Of a stretch of 64,000 nt of DNA, positions 11,233 through 23,543 are shown piece by piece; the first letter of the stretch is position 1, and each line of letters opens with the position of its first letter. Source of the DNA: Uranotaenia lowii (lineage: Eukaryota; Arthropoda; Insecta; Diptera; Culicidae). The notes beneath the pieces were generated by a model. The model was not told the origin of the DNA and did no database searches. It was given only the letters and a program-made list of their open reading frames with translations. The translations under genes were made by a program, and so were the position numbers. Location of the stretch: NCBI RefSeq assembly GCF_029784155.1, contig NC_073693.1, positions 140,667,988 to 140,731,987 on the forward strand. The letters are read 5' to 3'.

Positions 11233-14200
11233 TCATTCCATGATAATGTCCGGTTTGCTCATCGATAACATCTTACCACTGGTAGCGCGATTTCCTTCGC
11301 TTCCATGATAGCTGGTCGCTACTCCTTCCCCTCCCCTATCTTCGAAAGGTGTGATCGAGGAATCTTGCATGGGCAGCGGTTTTGCTACTCCTATTTTGAC
11401 CACACCTTTCGGTGCCCCTTTTAGTGCCTGAACAGCCTGATCTAGGGATGCATTTTCTAGAATCGTATCGTTGACAAACAACAATCGATCTCCAGGAATC
11501 AAACGACCATCCAACTGAGCAACTCCTCCCGGAACCAGGGATCGAATTACAATCAAAGTATCGTTCGGATCTAGAGGATCCTGATAGTCCAGAATCGAAA
11601 ACCCTAGTCCTCGTTCACCCTTAACCAGCTCGATGATTTGTGGCTCCGAGCTCCACATTGCCAATCCTGTCAACGGCTCCAAGCTACGCGATTTAATCTT
11701 CGAGAAAGCATCGTTGCCACCTCCGGTCGTAGCCAAACTTCCATCGCTCTTGGCTTTCACCAAGCGCTCTGATGGAGTCAAACTTCCTCCTTGCAGCCCA
11801 GCTACCGCCATATTCTTGGCCACTTCCTCCTCCAGTGTATTGATCAGTGCTTCCTCAGTAAACTGCAACATTTCTGGATCGCCCCGACCACAGACCATAC
11901 AAACGTCCTGAGGCAACTCCTTCAGAATAGAAACCACCTCCAGGTGGTTCATTCCAAGCAGCCGCTGACCATTTACCTCTGCGGAAGAACGGCAAAATGT
12001 TAAACCTGATTTTTACAAACAGCAATAATTTCACTCACCAAGCAATTCATCTCCGGATCGGAGCAATCCATTCTGTCCCACTGGCCCCTCGGGCAAAATC
12101 GACCGAATGTAGTGATGTGGTCGTACTTCCTTGCCACCTTCAACGTCTACGGTGCCCTCCAGGGATATACCCAACCCACTGGAAGCTGCAAATTTCCTAA
12201 TATTCGCCACAATAATCTTCACGTTCGATCCCAACATAGAATTCCATTTCTTAACAATGAACGCCTCGGTTTCCTCGTTCACTTTCAACGAGCTACGCTG
12301 CTTGCCATGCTTAACGAAAGCAGCATGAGGATTCGTAGCTTCGGCCATCAAAATATCCAGATCCGCCTCCATCTGCGGAGGTGGAGGAATTATCGAGGGA
12401 TCGATCAGCTTATCACGGTACTCGTGAGCTTCAATCGAATCCTTAGCCCGGGCTAACTTCTTATGGGCCGCTTGTTGATCGACCTCATTCAGCAGACTCA
12501 TTGGATCATCGTCGTTGAAAAGAAGCTTCGATTCTGGTGATCGCTTATCAACAGTCCTCGGTAAGATGTCTAGAATGTTGTTACCGTACTTCGACAAATC
12601 GGTAGTACCTGGAAGGTTCGGAGGTGGTGTGGTCGGTGCCGGAGGTTTCATTTCGTTGGCAGCGATAGCCTGTTGCAGCTGATCATACTTGGGACCTCTC
12701 AAATATCGCTCCAAACACAGCTTCACCACATGGCCACTCTGCTTCAGCACATCTACCGCCTGATGGTTTGAAAAGCCATGCAGTGATTGACCATCCACTT
12801 CGATGATTCTATCGTTAACATGAATCTTTCCACTCAAATCCGCGGCACTTCCCGGGGACACACTCTTGACAAATATACCAGACAGTTCTTCCTTTTCACA
12901 AACGTATCCTGCAATTGTGATTCCCAATCCGTTTTGATCCTTACGTAGCTCAACCGTGAAGATTTCAGTTTCGGGGAACTCCAAAGGACTATCCTTATCG
13001 TAAGCGTCCTTGTCCAAATTCGCCACCGAATAAACGTTGTAAATTTCCGGGAATCCAGAATCAGCCAGATATTGTTTTAGCTTCAAAGGATTAGCCAACA
13101 GCACCGTCGGTACAACGGCCGAGCTTTCAAACTCCTCAATGGCCCCATTGACTGTTTCGATCGGTCTGGCAACCACCAACTGCACATGAGTTCCCGATTG
13201 CCGCAAAACCGAAGCAACCTGCTCCGAGACCATCTCGTGCAAATTGACATCGCCAATCTGTAGAATTTGATCTCCAGACTGTAACCGGTTGTCACGATCC
13301 GCTACTCCACCGGCCAAAATGGTTTTCACCGTCACTCCGGTAGCCCGCGATCCGATGATGCCGAAACCCAGCCCGGTTCCATCGTTTACCAGTTCGATAT
13401 CAACGATTCGGGACCACTCGGAAGACCCAATGGACAAATTGCCTGTTGAATCGGCGGTCGAACCCTTCGAGGTATCGTGCAGCAACAAACCGGAATCATC
13501 CAGGGCATCTAGGTTGCGAAGATCCTGCAATCAAGGATTGAAGCTATTAGATAGAACTTTTGACTTGTACAGTTTGGTAAGCTGAAGGTCGAGAATTTTA
13601 AGTCTCGTAGCCGCAAAGCGCATTCTAAGCTTGAAGAAACCATCATGTACAATGAGTACTCATGATGGCTATCATCCTTACTTACCCCGGTGTACCTTAT
13701 GCTAATTACTCTAATGTGATTTTAATAGTTTCCATCGATACAATCCCAAATCAAAACAATTACCTCGACAGCCTTGCCCTCCATCAGCTCGTTGGTGATC
13801 TTGAGTGGAGCATGCTGCAGCAATCCCTGGGAATCCCGCCCGACCGCTACCAGTCCAGCTGTCGCTGCCGTCGATGATTGACTGGGAACCACCGCCATCG
13901 CTGCATGTTCCAGCAACTTTTGCTGTTGCTGCGGTGGGGCGGGACTTCCGGGAGAAATTTGGGCCGATGGCACCCGCTGCTCGTCCGGATAGTCGGCATC
14001 GAACAGATCCGAAACGGGAGGAACGTTTAGAATCAGCTCCCCACTGTTGGCGATATCGAAATCCCCGGGCAGAATCGACGGATGTTGGGTGATTTGATGG
14101 TTCAACTCGGCTAGCGAATCCTGTATCTGGACGATGTTCCGGAAAACCGGATCCTGAAGCAGGTCGATAACCAGCTTCAAATCGTCCATTACGTTCAACT

Positions 14201-14288
14201 GCAGCTTGTTGGGTTCCATTTCCTCCACCGTCTGTTTGATGACTTCAATTTGCTGCAGCGCACTCGACACATCCTGGGAGAGATGCAT
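11233..14288 (-). CDS. Patj: Patj, multi-PDZ polarity scaffold (exons 14288-13764, 13524-12039, 11978-11233)
   Basis: Three coding exons with clean GT-AG borders (GAG|GTAATT...TTGCAG|GAT, 239-nt intron; CTTG|GTGAGT...CCGCAG|AGG, 60-nt intron) give 918 aa, close to Drosophila Patj (about 870). The start MHLSQDVSSALQQIE is chosen because it matches the conserved N-terminus; 21 extra in-frame codons upstream do not. Domains: L27 (about 1-65, for binding Stardust/Pals1), then PDZ1 (about 214-296, GLGFGI), PDZ2 (360-449, GLGITI), PDZ3 (609-700, GLGISL, split by the last intron) and PDZ4 (783-871, GLGFSI). The product scaffolds the Crumbs complex at apical membrane and junctions of epithelia and photoreceptors. 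All four carboxylate-binding loops are intact. Any 5'-UTR exon was not resolved. Confidence 0.95.
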
Positions 14289-15774
14289 TTTGACCCCCCG
14301 ATCGAAGCAGCTCAATTCCTCCGAACTGGTATCAGTCGCGCGCGCAAACACTCGGATTCGATGAACGGCAACTTAGGTGACACGCATTCGTTAGTTTGGT
14401 ACCGAGTTTTGGACGCTTAACTACTAAATTTCAAGAAAATTTTCACAAATTCGATTGTTTAGCTTGCAAAATTATGAAAGTTTTTTTTTGTGATGATTTA
14501 TACTGACAGCTGACTGCGGGATGACACATCGCTGGAATTTCAATCAGGGCCGTACTCGAGGAAATGCTGTCAGTATATTGCTAACAAAATTTGTTAACAG
14601 AAGCATTTTGCTAGACAAATTTGCATTAAAGAATTTTGTACAGAATTGATTCATAAAAAATTTGAAAATAATTTATTTTTTCCTTTTTCTATATACAAAA
14701 AACATATTTTAATTTTTATTAAAAAAGAATAAAATCATGGAAGGAAAAGAATTTTGAAGAATTTGTATTTGTTAAATTTCGAGCAGTTTTTCGAATCGAT
14801 AACACCTAATCCTTTTAGTTGTGATTTCAGAATCAATGTAGTAACATACATGTTCTAATTTTAAATTCAATCTTAAAATTTGTTCCGCAGATTCCTTTCG
14901 ATTCTTTTAACTCAACTATGAATGTATTTTTTGGTTTCCACCTTAATGAATCTGTCTTTCTTGAAATATTCTTGGGAATATAGGACAGTATTTTGTTATT
15001 TGATTTTGCAGTTTTGTTGTTCTTGCTGTCATTTTTCTCAATGATTTTTGGAATACTTGGTGTATTTTTTGTTTGTTTTTATTGTTATTCAAGTAAATTT
15101 AAGTTGGAAACATGATTATTATAAAGATTGTGTAATTCAAAATTTAAATTAAAAAATCAAACTTTAATAAAGTTTTTTCCATTAATTTTTAAAAATTATA
15201 ACATTTACTTTTTAATTACACTTGTTTAAAAAATTAAAAAAAAAATCGTGAACTTTATTGACTGACCTATATTTTTAATGTGAAATCGGGCGCTGAATCC
15301 TAAAATGAAATTTAAAAAAAATCTCAGTAGAACAGTTTTTGAGTATAATGCTCCAAATATGAAATTTTGGTAAAATTAAAAAAGTACTTGTACTCAAATT
15401 AAAATATCTCTGATTGCATGACACTAATTTTAAATCTCTTTTCTGCATATTAAAGGTGAATAAATTTGCTACTGATCATTTGAACTTTATTTTTGGGAAT
15501 GATCAACAGTATTGTTGATATTAATAATACTAAAATGCATTTTTTTAGAGAAAATTTTGTTTCAGCGAAAGATTTAGACTCGAAGGTTATATTTGAAAAA
15601 CCTATAAAAACCAATTGGCTTGTGAAGAAAAAAGTTAATAATCAAAAACCAGTAATTTTTGTTCTTCCCGAGCAAAGTTCCTCAAAATCCTATTCACGTT
15701 TGGAACTCAAGCAACTTCTCCCGCATGGTCAGATCGTTCTAAAATTTGGCATGTGACCTTCTGGTAAGCTAATA
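14289..15774. other. gene-free intergenic DNA upstream of Patj
   Basis: Holds the Patj promoter and 5' UTR, not resolvable by eye, then very AT-rich DNA. An 87-codon frame at 15493-15756 shows no known motif and is not called. Confidence 0.4.
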
Positions 15775-16053
15775 ATTGAGGCGCTTGGGATCAGAGGGGT
15801 GGAGGTGGTGGTGCAAGTACCTAAATGGTAGTTTCGAGAAAATGCGCTTCAAAGTTGAGAAGGTGCTCGATTTTTCATATATTTTTCGAATTCGAGCAGT
15901 TTTAATTCAATCAAAAAAGTGTTAAAAAAAAAATTATAAAAAATCTGAGTTTTGCACTAGATGTACATTGAAACCTGAAGAATCGTAAGGTATACTTAAA
16001 TCAAAATTGATGATATTGGCACTTGCACCCCTCTGATTCCGAGGGCCTCATTT
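15775..16053. mobile_element. candidate MITE, about 280 bp, imperfect terminal inverted repeats
   Basis: The left end (GAGGCGCTTGGGATCAGAGG, 15778 on) matches the reverse complement of the right end (GAGGCCCTCGGAATCAGAGG, ending about 16051), and both continue inward with GGTG and a GCAAGTRCC block. The interior is AT-rich and non-coding. No clear target duplication was seen. Confidence 0.5.
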
Positions 16054-17637
16054 GTGAATTCGGTTTTATAAAAGTTTCTATAGAAGACCTGCGATTTCTA
16101 CCGATAATCATCGGTTTGATTGATTAAAGATATATTGATTGAATATTGTTATTCCTAAAGAATTTTAACCAGTGAGTCTCCTCAACGTTGAGGCTCAAAT
16201 GTTTGCCATATAACCAATATAACTATCGCTTGAATACCTATACGCCAAAGTATATTGCAATCAAGATAAACAAACTCAACCTATTTTTATCGATGGTTTC
16301 ATTTTACATTTGCGCGTGACCCACAAACGCATAAATGTCTCATGTGAATGTTTATTTTTAATTTTTACCTGCGAATATTTATAAATTTAACTTATAATAA
16401 TCAAACGATGTTTAGCCGGTTTTTTTATTCTCTGATTGAAATTTCAGAAATTTTTATTGAAGGCACATTAACGATTTACTTGTCCTCTGAAAATTTCGTA
16501 ACCACACTTGGAAACACCCGAAACTATTACCTAATACAGTTTCATCATCGATTCAACAATTGGCCATGAAACTTCTGTCTAATGGGGAACTACTAGGCAG
16601 CCTCAAATGAGATTACCCACCTACCTAGTTACCTACCTACCTATCGGTTATTTTTAGTCAACGCGAATAGCATGTGATATAGGCAAAAAAGTAGTTGAGG
16701 ATTTTTTTTTCAATTCAATGTTTTATTCAGCTATAATTATCATTACAAATATACATTTCGTACTAAAACGTACCATAAATTAAAAACATACGACTTCTCA
16801 TCATCGAAACTTTCAGCAAAGTTGTTACTTTCAGACATTCAACTATTTACAGCAATTGGCAAATAAACAATCTAAACATGTTATAATAATCACAACATTC
16901 TAGTATATTCTCGAACGAGATGTACTTTGCCAACATCATCATAAATTTTTAGTGTTGTGATTCTCTATACACTAGCATCTGGATTGCTACACAAACTCAC
17001 TTTCTCTCTCTCTCTCTCGCGCGCGCTCGTGTGTATGCAATTAGTCCCTTTTTTCCCCCGACCCCGGATCTGTTGGTACTTCATCAGTCTCAAATTCATT
17101 TTACTCGGGAATATTTTTAGTTTTGGGTTTACTTCGCTTTCAGCCAGCAATTCTCCTCAATCAAATCCACATAAAACGCAAACTTGAAATTTTTAAAGCT
17201 TCATAGTAATAATATTGTTTATAACGGAGTTATGTCCAAGGTTCTTTCACGCGCTCGCTCGCTCTCTCGCAATTTAATCCCGAACGATGTTATCATAACC
17301 AGTGTGAAAAGAACAAGGTGTGGAAAACTTTTCTCATTTAATACGTTCACTGCGTGTCTTTCGCCGGATTCCCTGTGCCAGCGGGAAAATATTCCGCACA
17401 CATTCCCACCAACAGTCCAATACTTATTTACACTTTTGTTGGCATGCTTGCTTCTCACTTGCTGCCATGTGGCTTACGAAACGTAGCACACAAAAAACAA
17501 CAACAATGTTACAACAAGAGAAGCCTCTCTGCTCTATACAGCCAAACCGCTAGACAAGCGACGACGACGTATTTTCCGTTGATCTAGAATGTTCCAGAAA
17601 CATTTCTTGCGCGCCTGATACCAATGATTGTTTCAGT
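16054..17637. other. gene-free region with CCTA and CT/CG simple repeats
   Basis: Contains a short CTAC(C/T) tract (about 16615-16645) and a (CT)n(CG)n microsatellite (about 16999-17027). The end nearest 17637 should be the DnaJ-1 3' UTR. A TTCCAGAAACATTTC sequence at 17592-17606 resembles a heat-shock element but lies downstream of the gene. Confidence 0.45.
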
Positions 17638-18711
17638 TTAGGAACCCCCTTCCAGTGGCAGTAAATCGGCCAGTATATCCTTGGCGTTCTGGTTCAAGGT
17701 GGTGGGGAACTGGATATCGAACGCAACCAGAAGGTCACCTTTTCTAGAAGGTTCCTTGGGGAACGGAAGGCCGCGACCCTGCAGCCTTTTGACGGTGTTT
17801 GGTTTTACCACTTCTCCGATAGTACTGATGGTTAGCTGTTCTCCAGCTAGGGTCGGAACTTTGACCACCGTTCCGCAGAGCGCCTGCCTTAATGTTATCT
17901 TCGAAGTGTACTTGATGTCACTTCCTTCGCGCTTGAAGTTCGGATGAGGTTTATCTCGAATGATGAAAACAATATCAGCTGGTACTTTTCCCGGGACTTG
18001 GTCGCCTTCCTTGGGGAAAGTTATTTTCGTTCCAGCTTTCCAACCTGGCTTTACATTGATGCTGAGAATCTTCTCCTCCTTTCGCGCCGATCCGTCCTGG
18101 GACATTACCATTTTAGAGATTTTCATCTTTTTCTGGCAGCCGCCATAAACATCTTCCAACGTAACATACAGATCGTGCTCAATGGCTGGATCTTGCAGTT
18201 TATGTTTTCGATTAGGCGATCCACCTCCATGCATGTTGAAAGACTGCGATCGGAATGCTCCTGGGAATCCTCCTCCCATTCCTCGGTCTCCAAATCCGAA
18301 CGGATCATCCATATCTCCTCCTAGTTCTTGGTAGAAAATGTTCGACCCTCCAAGGTTGTTTCCAAAGAACGAACCAAATGGATCACTCGTTCCGAAGAAC
18401 TGAGCAAACGTGGCCCTCGGATCACCATGGAACTCATAGGTGAACGATCCATTGTTATCGTGACTTCCTCCGGGACCACCCCCGATTCCTCCCTTCAGCC
18501 CTTCCTCACCATACTGGTCAAAGATGTCTCGCTTTTTCTTATCCGACAGCACCTCATAAGCTTCCGCAACTTCCTTGAACCGTTCCTCGGCCTGTGGACT
18601 CTTATTCTTGTCCGGATGATATTTCAGCGCCAACTTCCGGTACGCCTTCTTGATTTCATCGTCCGAAGCTGTTCGGGAAACTCCCAGAATCTTGTAGAAA
18701 TCTTTTCCCAT
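17638..18711 (-). CDS. DnaJ-1: DnaJ-1, type II (DNAJB1-like) Hsp40 co-chaperone
   Basis: Single-exon frame of 357 aa beginning [11 protein letters not shown], the standard start of this family and near its usual length of about 330-350 aa. The J domain (1-70) has the HPD triad at 32-34 that stimulates Hsp70 ATPase. A Gly/Phe-rich linker (about 74-165) includes GGGPGG and DPFGSFFG. The C-terminal substrate-binding domains (about 178-345) include [30 protein letters not shown] and the second-barrel [15 protein letters not shown]. There is no zinc-finger domain, hence type II. The product acts in cytosol and nucleus in refolding with Hsp70. A heat-shock promoter lies upstream. Confidence 0.96.
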   Translation of the reverse strand: MGKDFYKILGVSRTASDDEIKKAYRKLALKYHPDKNKSPQAEERFKEVAEAYEVLSDKKKRDIFDQYGEEGLKGGIGGGPGGSHDNNGSFTYEFHGDPRATFAQFFGTSDPFGSFFGNNLGGSNIFYQELGGDMDDPFGFGDRGMGGGFPGAFRSQSFNMHGGGSPNRKHKLQDPAIEHDLYVTLEDVYGGCQKKMKISKMVMSQDGSARKEEKILSINVKPGWKAGTKITFPKEGDQVPGKVPADIVFIIRDKPHPNFKREGSDIKYTSKITLRQALCGTVVKVPTLAGEQLTISTIGEVVKPNTVKRLQGRGLPFPKEPSRKGDLLVAFDIQFPTTLNQNAKDILADLLPLEGGS

Positions 18712-18748
18712 CCTTCCTGTTGTTCGCTGATTTACGCGCCTTGGAAAC

Positions 18749-18817
18749 TTCTAGAACGAAAAAATGGAAGACGTCAGCATCTATTTCACTTAACACCTCC
18801 CGAATACAAAAACTCAC
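18749..18817 (-). other. predicted 69-nt 5'-UTR intron of DnaJ-1
   Basis: Donor GATAG|GTGAGTTT at 18817, branch-like GCTGAC, pyrimidine tract and acceptor TTCTAG|AAG at 18749, just upstream of the ATG. The acceptor overlaps a GAAACTTCTAGAA sequence that reads as a three-unit heat-shock element. Splicing is predicted, not shown. Confidence 0.55.
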
Positions 18818-19014
18818 CTATCAGCGACAATTTCCGAAGCCAAACAAAGATTCGTTCACTTGCGAAACGTTTACCAAATTCACCGTGGAAATCCTCCGCG
18901 ACCTTCAAAAGATTCGATTATAAGGACACTACTTTTCTTCTTGATTCGAAAATTTTCACAGTCAAGCTCGAACTCTCGATTACTTTTGACGACGAGCACT
19001 CGCCGGGCAACTGG

Positions 19015-19067
19015 TTTTATAAGACTGAGCAAAGCTTCCAGAAACAACGGCCTCGAACTTTCTGGAA
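19015..19067 (-). promoter_or_regulatory. DnaJ-1 heat-shock promoter: TATA box and heat-shock elements
   Basis: TATAAAA on the minus strand (19015-19021). Upstream of it, in the direction of transcription, are TTCcaGAA (19036-19043) and a perfect three-unit element GAActTTCtgGAA (19055-19067), the HSF trimer site. The 34-48 bp spacing to TATA is typical of inducible heat-shock genes. The start site is expected near 18990. Confidence 0.75.
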
Positions 19068-19159
19068 CAAAATTGTGCTCGAAAAAGTGCCAACGCCGGT
19101 TGTGTTTTGCTGAGCTCGAAGGTGTGACCGAATAACGTTTGCAAAAGTGTGTGTGCATG

Positions 19160-20598
19160 AGTAGGCTGTCAGCAGGGGTGTCAGGTGTCCTGAATTTTTA
19201 AGGATTTGTCCTGATTTTTGAAAGGCCGTCCTGATTTTTCAAAAACGCTTGAATTGTCCTGATTTTTTAAAAATGACCTTTAAAATGTCCTGATTTGTCC
19301 TGATTTTTGAAAAATATCCAAACTTTAACTAAATTTATTGTTAAATGGTGAGAAAATCAAACAAATCTTCTATAAAATAGTTTAACTAATTTAACCGATG
19401 ATAATCTTTGGTTCAAATGATATTTAAATAGTGTTTTTCGATGTTAACTTCAGGACATAAAGAGTTCTTCTCGCTGTAGTTGCATAACTTTAGGCGTCTT
19501 CAGCACCTGTATTTCGCCTTTAGTTATGCAATCTAAGCAGAGCTGCATGTTATTATAAATTTAGTGAAGTTCTGATAAATCCTGATTTCTATCATTGCGG
19601 TGTACTGATTTTTATCAAAATCACTTGGCACTTGGCTGTCAGTCAGATTGTGCATGCATCAGGCGCTAACAGAGGTGCCAGATATCCTGATTTTTAGGAT
19701 TTGTGTAAAAAATGTGTAAAAAATAATTTAAACGTATTTAAATGATGTTTTCGACATAAACTGCACGTCAGCAAAGGCTTACTTACTTTACCAAAAATTA
19801 AATGCTATCAAAGCAGACCTGCTTATAATTTCCATTAATTTAGTGGTGTCCTGAAAAATCCAGGTTTTTCTTTGCGGTGTCCTTATTTTTGACGATACTT
19901 CTTAGAACGTCATGGCGCGAAGGAGAGAGAAATTTTCAGAAATGCCCTTTCTTTTTGAGTGGAGTGGCGAAACAAAAAGCTCATCCGAAATAGCGGTTCC
20001 TCTGATGCTTAATAACTTTTGAAATATATTTCCCGTGAGCTTTCTATACGTCGTTTCGTTTATTTCGTCTCCACGTTATCCGAATCACCGGATTCTTAAA
20101 AGATCAAAAAGATGCAAAACCGGAGGAGAAGGATAGGGTCTATCGATAATGTACATTATAACTCCTCTTACCCGAGCTCTGGTTGTTAGAGCTCCCACGT
20201 TATCCCAGCCAGCTTGTTTATAAAAAATAAATATGTATTTACTGAACTATGCGCGTATATTATGCCAAACCAGAGCAAAGGGATAAATATTTCGTGTATT
20301 CCGAGGTGATCCATCCTCCGACTATTTCAGATTAGCCGGGTGTTTCTGTATATTGAAAACACTATCTTTTTGTTCCGGATTTGCATATTATCCAGGCGCG
20401 TTGCTCGGTAAGTATAACTCGGAGACACGAATACCAGATTATAAATAAGCGGGGTTTTTTGTTACGAACACAATCACTACGACAAAAAAAAAAAAAGTTC
20501 GAACGGCTCGTAAGTTGCTTAAATTTACGATTAAAAGAGTTTTTAATCTTATATGATTGATTGACGATTACTTGACTAACGATTCTAACATTCTACAC
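19160..20598. repeat. degenerate repeats with clustered GTCCTGATTTTT motif
   Basis: Between 19185 and 19315 the motif TGTCCTGATTTTT or a near form occurs about six times, and related pieces recur near 19685 and 19850. From about 20150 to 20460 are sequences like CTTACCCGAGCTCTGG and AATAAGCGGGG, resembling the pogo-like repeats at 20797 and 28140. Probably old DNA-transposon fragments; no gene seen. Confidence 0.4.
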
Positions 20599-21341
20599 TA
20601 GGGCTACCATATCCCGTGACACCAAAAATAGTACATTAAGAACATTTATCCAAAAATCAGGAGAAACGTTGAACAGTAGAACCCCGTTCAGCCGAACTCA
20701 AGTTTTCTGAGCTCCCGCTTAATCCCAGCCATCAGGTTGACCCAAGATCCTAATATTTACCGAGCTTTGCGCCTGGATGGTATGCAAAAGGATGTACAGT
20801 AGAACTCCGCTTATCCGAGGAAATGGGGGGAGGGACCATCTCGGATAAGTGAAACCTCGGATTAAACGAAATACATTGATAAACCCAATCCTTATGCTCT
20901 GGTTTTGCATATCATTCAGGCGCATAGCTCGGTTCTTAAATACACGGATTTTATTTTTCTATTTACTTGGCGTTTCTGGCAAGTTTAGATTTTTAACTTG
21001 CCAAAAATGTCAATTGAATACCTTTTTTTAGGAATTTAACCCATTAAGGACATTTTTCCTCAAGATGTAATACTTTAACAATATATCGCGATGATAAAAC
21101 ACATTTTTTACATGGATTTCACGGAAAATAATAAAAAGGTAAAATTTACCGAGTTAGCAAAGGTAGCTCGTGAAAGCCAAAAAGGTAACTTCTACCTCTT
21201 CGAGGTGAAACTCACCTCACAGTGAGGTAAAATTTACCTAAATCGAGGCTGGAAAAAAGGTACAATTCACCGATAAAAAAGCTGAATCCAAAAAAGGTAA
21301 ATCTTACCTCGTAGCGAGGTGAAGTTCACCTGAATTGAGCT

Positions 21342-22070
21342 CAACCCCCTGGCAACTTGACGTTTCCCATACAAATCGCGTGTGCCAGTTTTTTCTGGTT
21401 CTCTGGTTCTGTCAAATCGAAAATCAAGCGACTTAACATGTCGGAAGGACGCATATTGAAATATATTCTCTTTCAATTGATTCAACAAATGAAAAAATTA
21501 TTCGAATTTAAAAATTTTTAGCTCAGTTATGTAAAAACGATCTGTTTTCAAAAGTAAAGTCGATGCAAACGACTCACAGATGTAAATCTTTGTGTCATTT
21601 ATTAGGTCTAAAACTTCTGGACTGTTCAAAATAATCCACTGATAATCGGCAGTTTTTCGGAACAAGTATCCCTTCCACCGAAACTATTGTGGACAATCGT
21701 ACACAATAAATGTAAAACAAAACATTATCACAACAATCATCAAGTGATTTTCATAAGCTGTGATACATATAAAAATTTTAGAATGGTAAAACTTTCACAT
21801 TATAGCAGAACATTTCTTGTTTTATGGAAAAACTGTTTCTATACAATAAATGAATAGGTAGATTATTGAATGTGTATAATAAATCCGATTGAATCTTTTC
21901 TTCATTCATTCGAAAGTTATTAATTTGCCTGATTCGCACCACATTTGATGATGGGCCCTTTCCATACGCATGGCTCGAAAAGTACGTAAACAAGCGGTAC
22001 ACATGCGACATCTGCGATTTTGAATCAGGCACACGAAACTCGCCAGAACTGTCAAGTTGCCAGGGGGTTG
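21342..22070. mobile_element. 729-bp MITE with 20-bp perfect TIRs and 8-bp target duplication
   Basis: Left end CAACCCCCTGGCAACTTGAC, right end its exact reverse complement (22051-22070). Flanked by the duplication ATTGAGCT (21334-21341 and 22071-22078). The 8-bp duplication suggests hAT or a relative. Short internal frames (including a CxxC-bearing one near 21906-22050, minus) are not recognisable proteins. Confidence 0.85.
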
Positions 22071-22279
22071 ATTGAGCTCGATAAAAAAGTATAATTCACC
22101 TAGAAAAAAAGGTAAATCCAAATAAGGTAAAACTTACCTCGTAGCGAGGTGTAATTGACCTGGATTCAGCTAAACAAAACGTACTTCTAAAAAAAAAGTA
22201 ACTATTCGCCGAACCCGTTCATTGAGGTTAAGCTGTTTTGTCATTCTAGGAACAAGTTTTGCTTTGTGCCTAATATGTG

Positions 22280-22541
22280 AAAATCGGAATAGAATGGTAA
22301 GTGTTCTTAAATATCATTTAGTTGTGGTGGTTCTCGTCATAATACTATTGATTTTGTTTCAGATCGGCCCATAGAGCTTTGAGGTGTATTCCACGTCATC
22401 CTCCAGCCGGAAAAGCCGAACCTGACCGGATTAGTCGAACGGAGGAGGCCATGAATGTACGCAACGCAGGTGGATTCAGCGGCCATAGTGGCTCAGAAGA
22501 ACGCGAAGCCTAATTACCAGTCCCTATTTATCTCCAATAAA
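22280..22541 (+). other. gene-like cassette with intron and poly(A) signal inside the foldback element
   Basis: GAATG|GTAAGT at 22296/22297 and TTTTGTTTCAG|ATCGG at 22362/22363 define a 66-nt intron. The downstream exon keeps a 49-codon frame open from 22364 to a TAA at 22511 and is GC-richer than its surroundings; AATAAA follows at 22536. The upstream splice phase gives a stop, so only a short internal ATG peptide (20 aa) could be made. It looks like a captured fragment of a host transcript; I do not recognise the protein. Confidence 0.35.
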
Positions 22542-23310
22542 TATCATTTTTGAAAGAATTTTGCATTTTTTTAATTCTTATTGAAGAAAACAATCAAACC
22601 AACCAGCATTTACCTTTTAAATCAGTAAATGGAAAAACGGTATTATTTACTATTTTGCTAGGTGAATGCGAATAAGGTAAAATTTACCTTTTTGCTAGTT
22701 AAATTGAAAAAAGGTAAAATTTACCTTTTTGCTAGGTGAATTTACCTCGAAAGAGGGGTGGAAAAAAATCACCTCGCAAAAAGGTAAATTTTACCTTTTT
22801 TTTATTTTTCGTGTTTCGAATGAAAATAGTAGCTCGGCGATAAGCAAATTTTGTGCACATTGATTACTGCTTGCATACTCAAAGGCGCTTATTACGCTCA
22901 CTGTTAATAACGACTGAAAATGCATGATTTTAGAACAAAATGTTAAAGTAATTTGCTGTAAGCTGTATTCCTTTCGTAGTTTTTGCATAAGATGTAAAAC
23001 ACCTTCATAAAATGGAAGAAAAACGTGGGTTTTTCTGATCAAACGTCTTTCAACAAAAAAAAAGAGTACATACATTTGGTAAAATTTCACAAAAAGAAGA
23101 GTACGCCCATTTTTCGACCGAAAAAGAGTACATGTAATCTTAAAAGAGTACGTATGGTAACCCTATTCTACACATAAATTTTTTTGACTATTACGTGTTA
23201 CTGAAACTGCAACCTTAAAATAAATCAACCTGTAATTAACAAAACCTGTAATTTTAAATTGTTTCCCTTAAAAGTTAACGAAGATTCATTTATTATTACT
23301 GAAAATGTCC

Positions 23311-23528
23311 TGTGCAATCGCTGATTATCTACTGGAAATCACCCGAATCACGGGACCATAATACACGACGTACACACGTCTTACTCGATCAACTACTGAT
23401 ACACGAAAGGAGGAGGCGACTCTGACGAGAAGGACAAGTAGCTAACGTCAGGATGTATTCGTACGCGCCACACACGGTTAGTGCAATTTATGCAGTATGT
23501 GTCTGCTTGTTAACTCGTACACCGCACA
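23311..23528 (-). repeat. LARD 1 3' LTR (218 bp)
   Basis: Matches 27012-27229 with no difference seen; TGTGC...GCACA termini. Confidence 0.93.
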
Positions 23529-23543
23529 TCTCCCTTCCTCTCT
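23529..23543 (-). other. LARD 1 polypurine tract
   Basis: The minus strand reads AGAGAGGAAGGGAGA immediately before the 3' LTR, the expected plus-strand primer. Confidence 0.75.

Larger units (their letters stand above)
21133..22802. mobile_element. foldback element with repeated GGTAAA/TTACC palindromes, nested in copy A
   Basis: Outer ends are AAAAAGGTAAAATTTACC (21133-21150) and its inverse (about 22783-22800). Inside, short palindromes such as ACCTCGTAGCGAGGT and AAGGTAAA...TTTACCTT recur many times, and another MITE splits it at 21342-22070. The native length is about 0.93 kb. No clear target duplication could be fixed. Confidence 0.6.
20599..23165. mobile_element. hAT-type MITE family TAGGG-1, copy A (with nested insertions)
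   Basis: Ends TAGGGCTACCATATCCC and TATGGTAACCCTA are inverted repeats, flanked by an exact 8-bp duplication TTCTACAC (20591-20598 and 23166-23173). Eight-base duplications and a YAGGG start point to hAT. The outer parts match copies B (30803-31578) and C (44566-45338). The interior is displaced by a foldback element (21133-22802). No transposase. Confidence 0.8.

Noticed and set aside
17219..17486. Overlapping 79- to 100-codon frames on both strands
   Set aside because: Mutually overlapping, no recognisable domain, spanning simple-sequence DNA.
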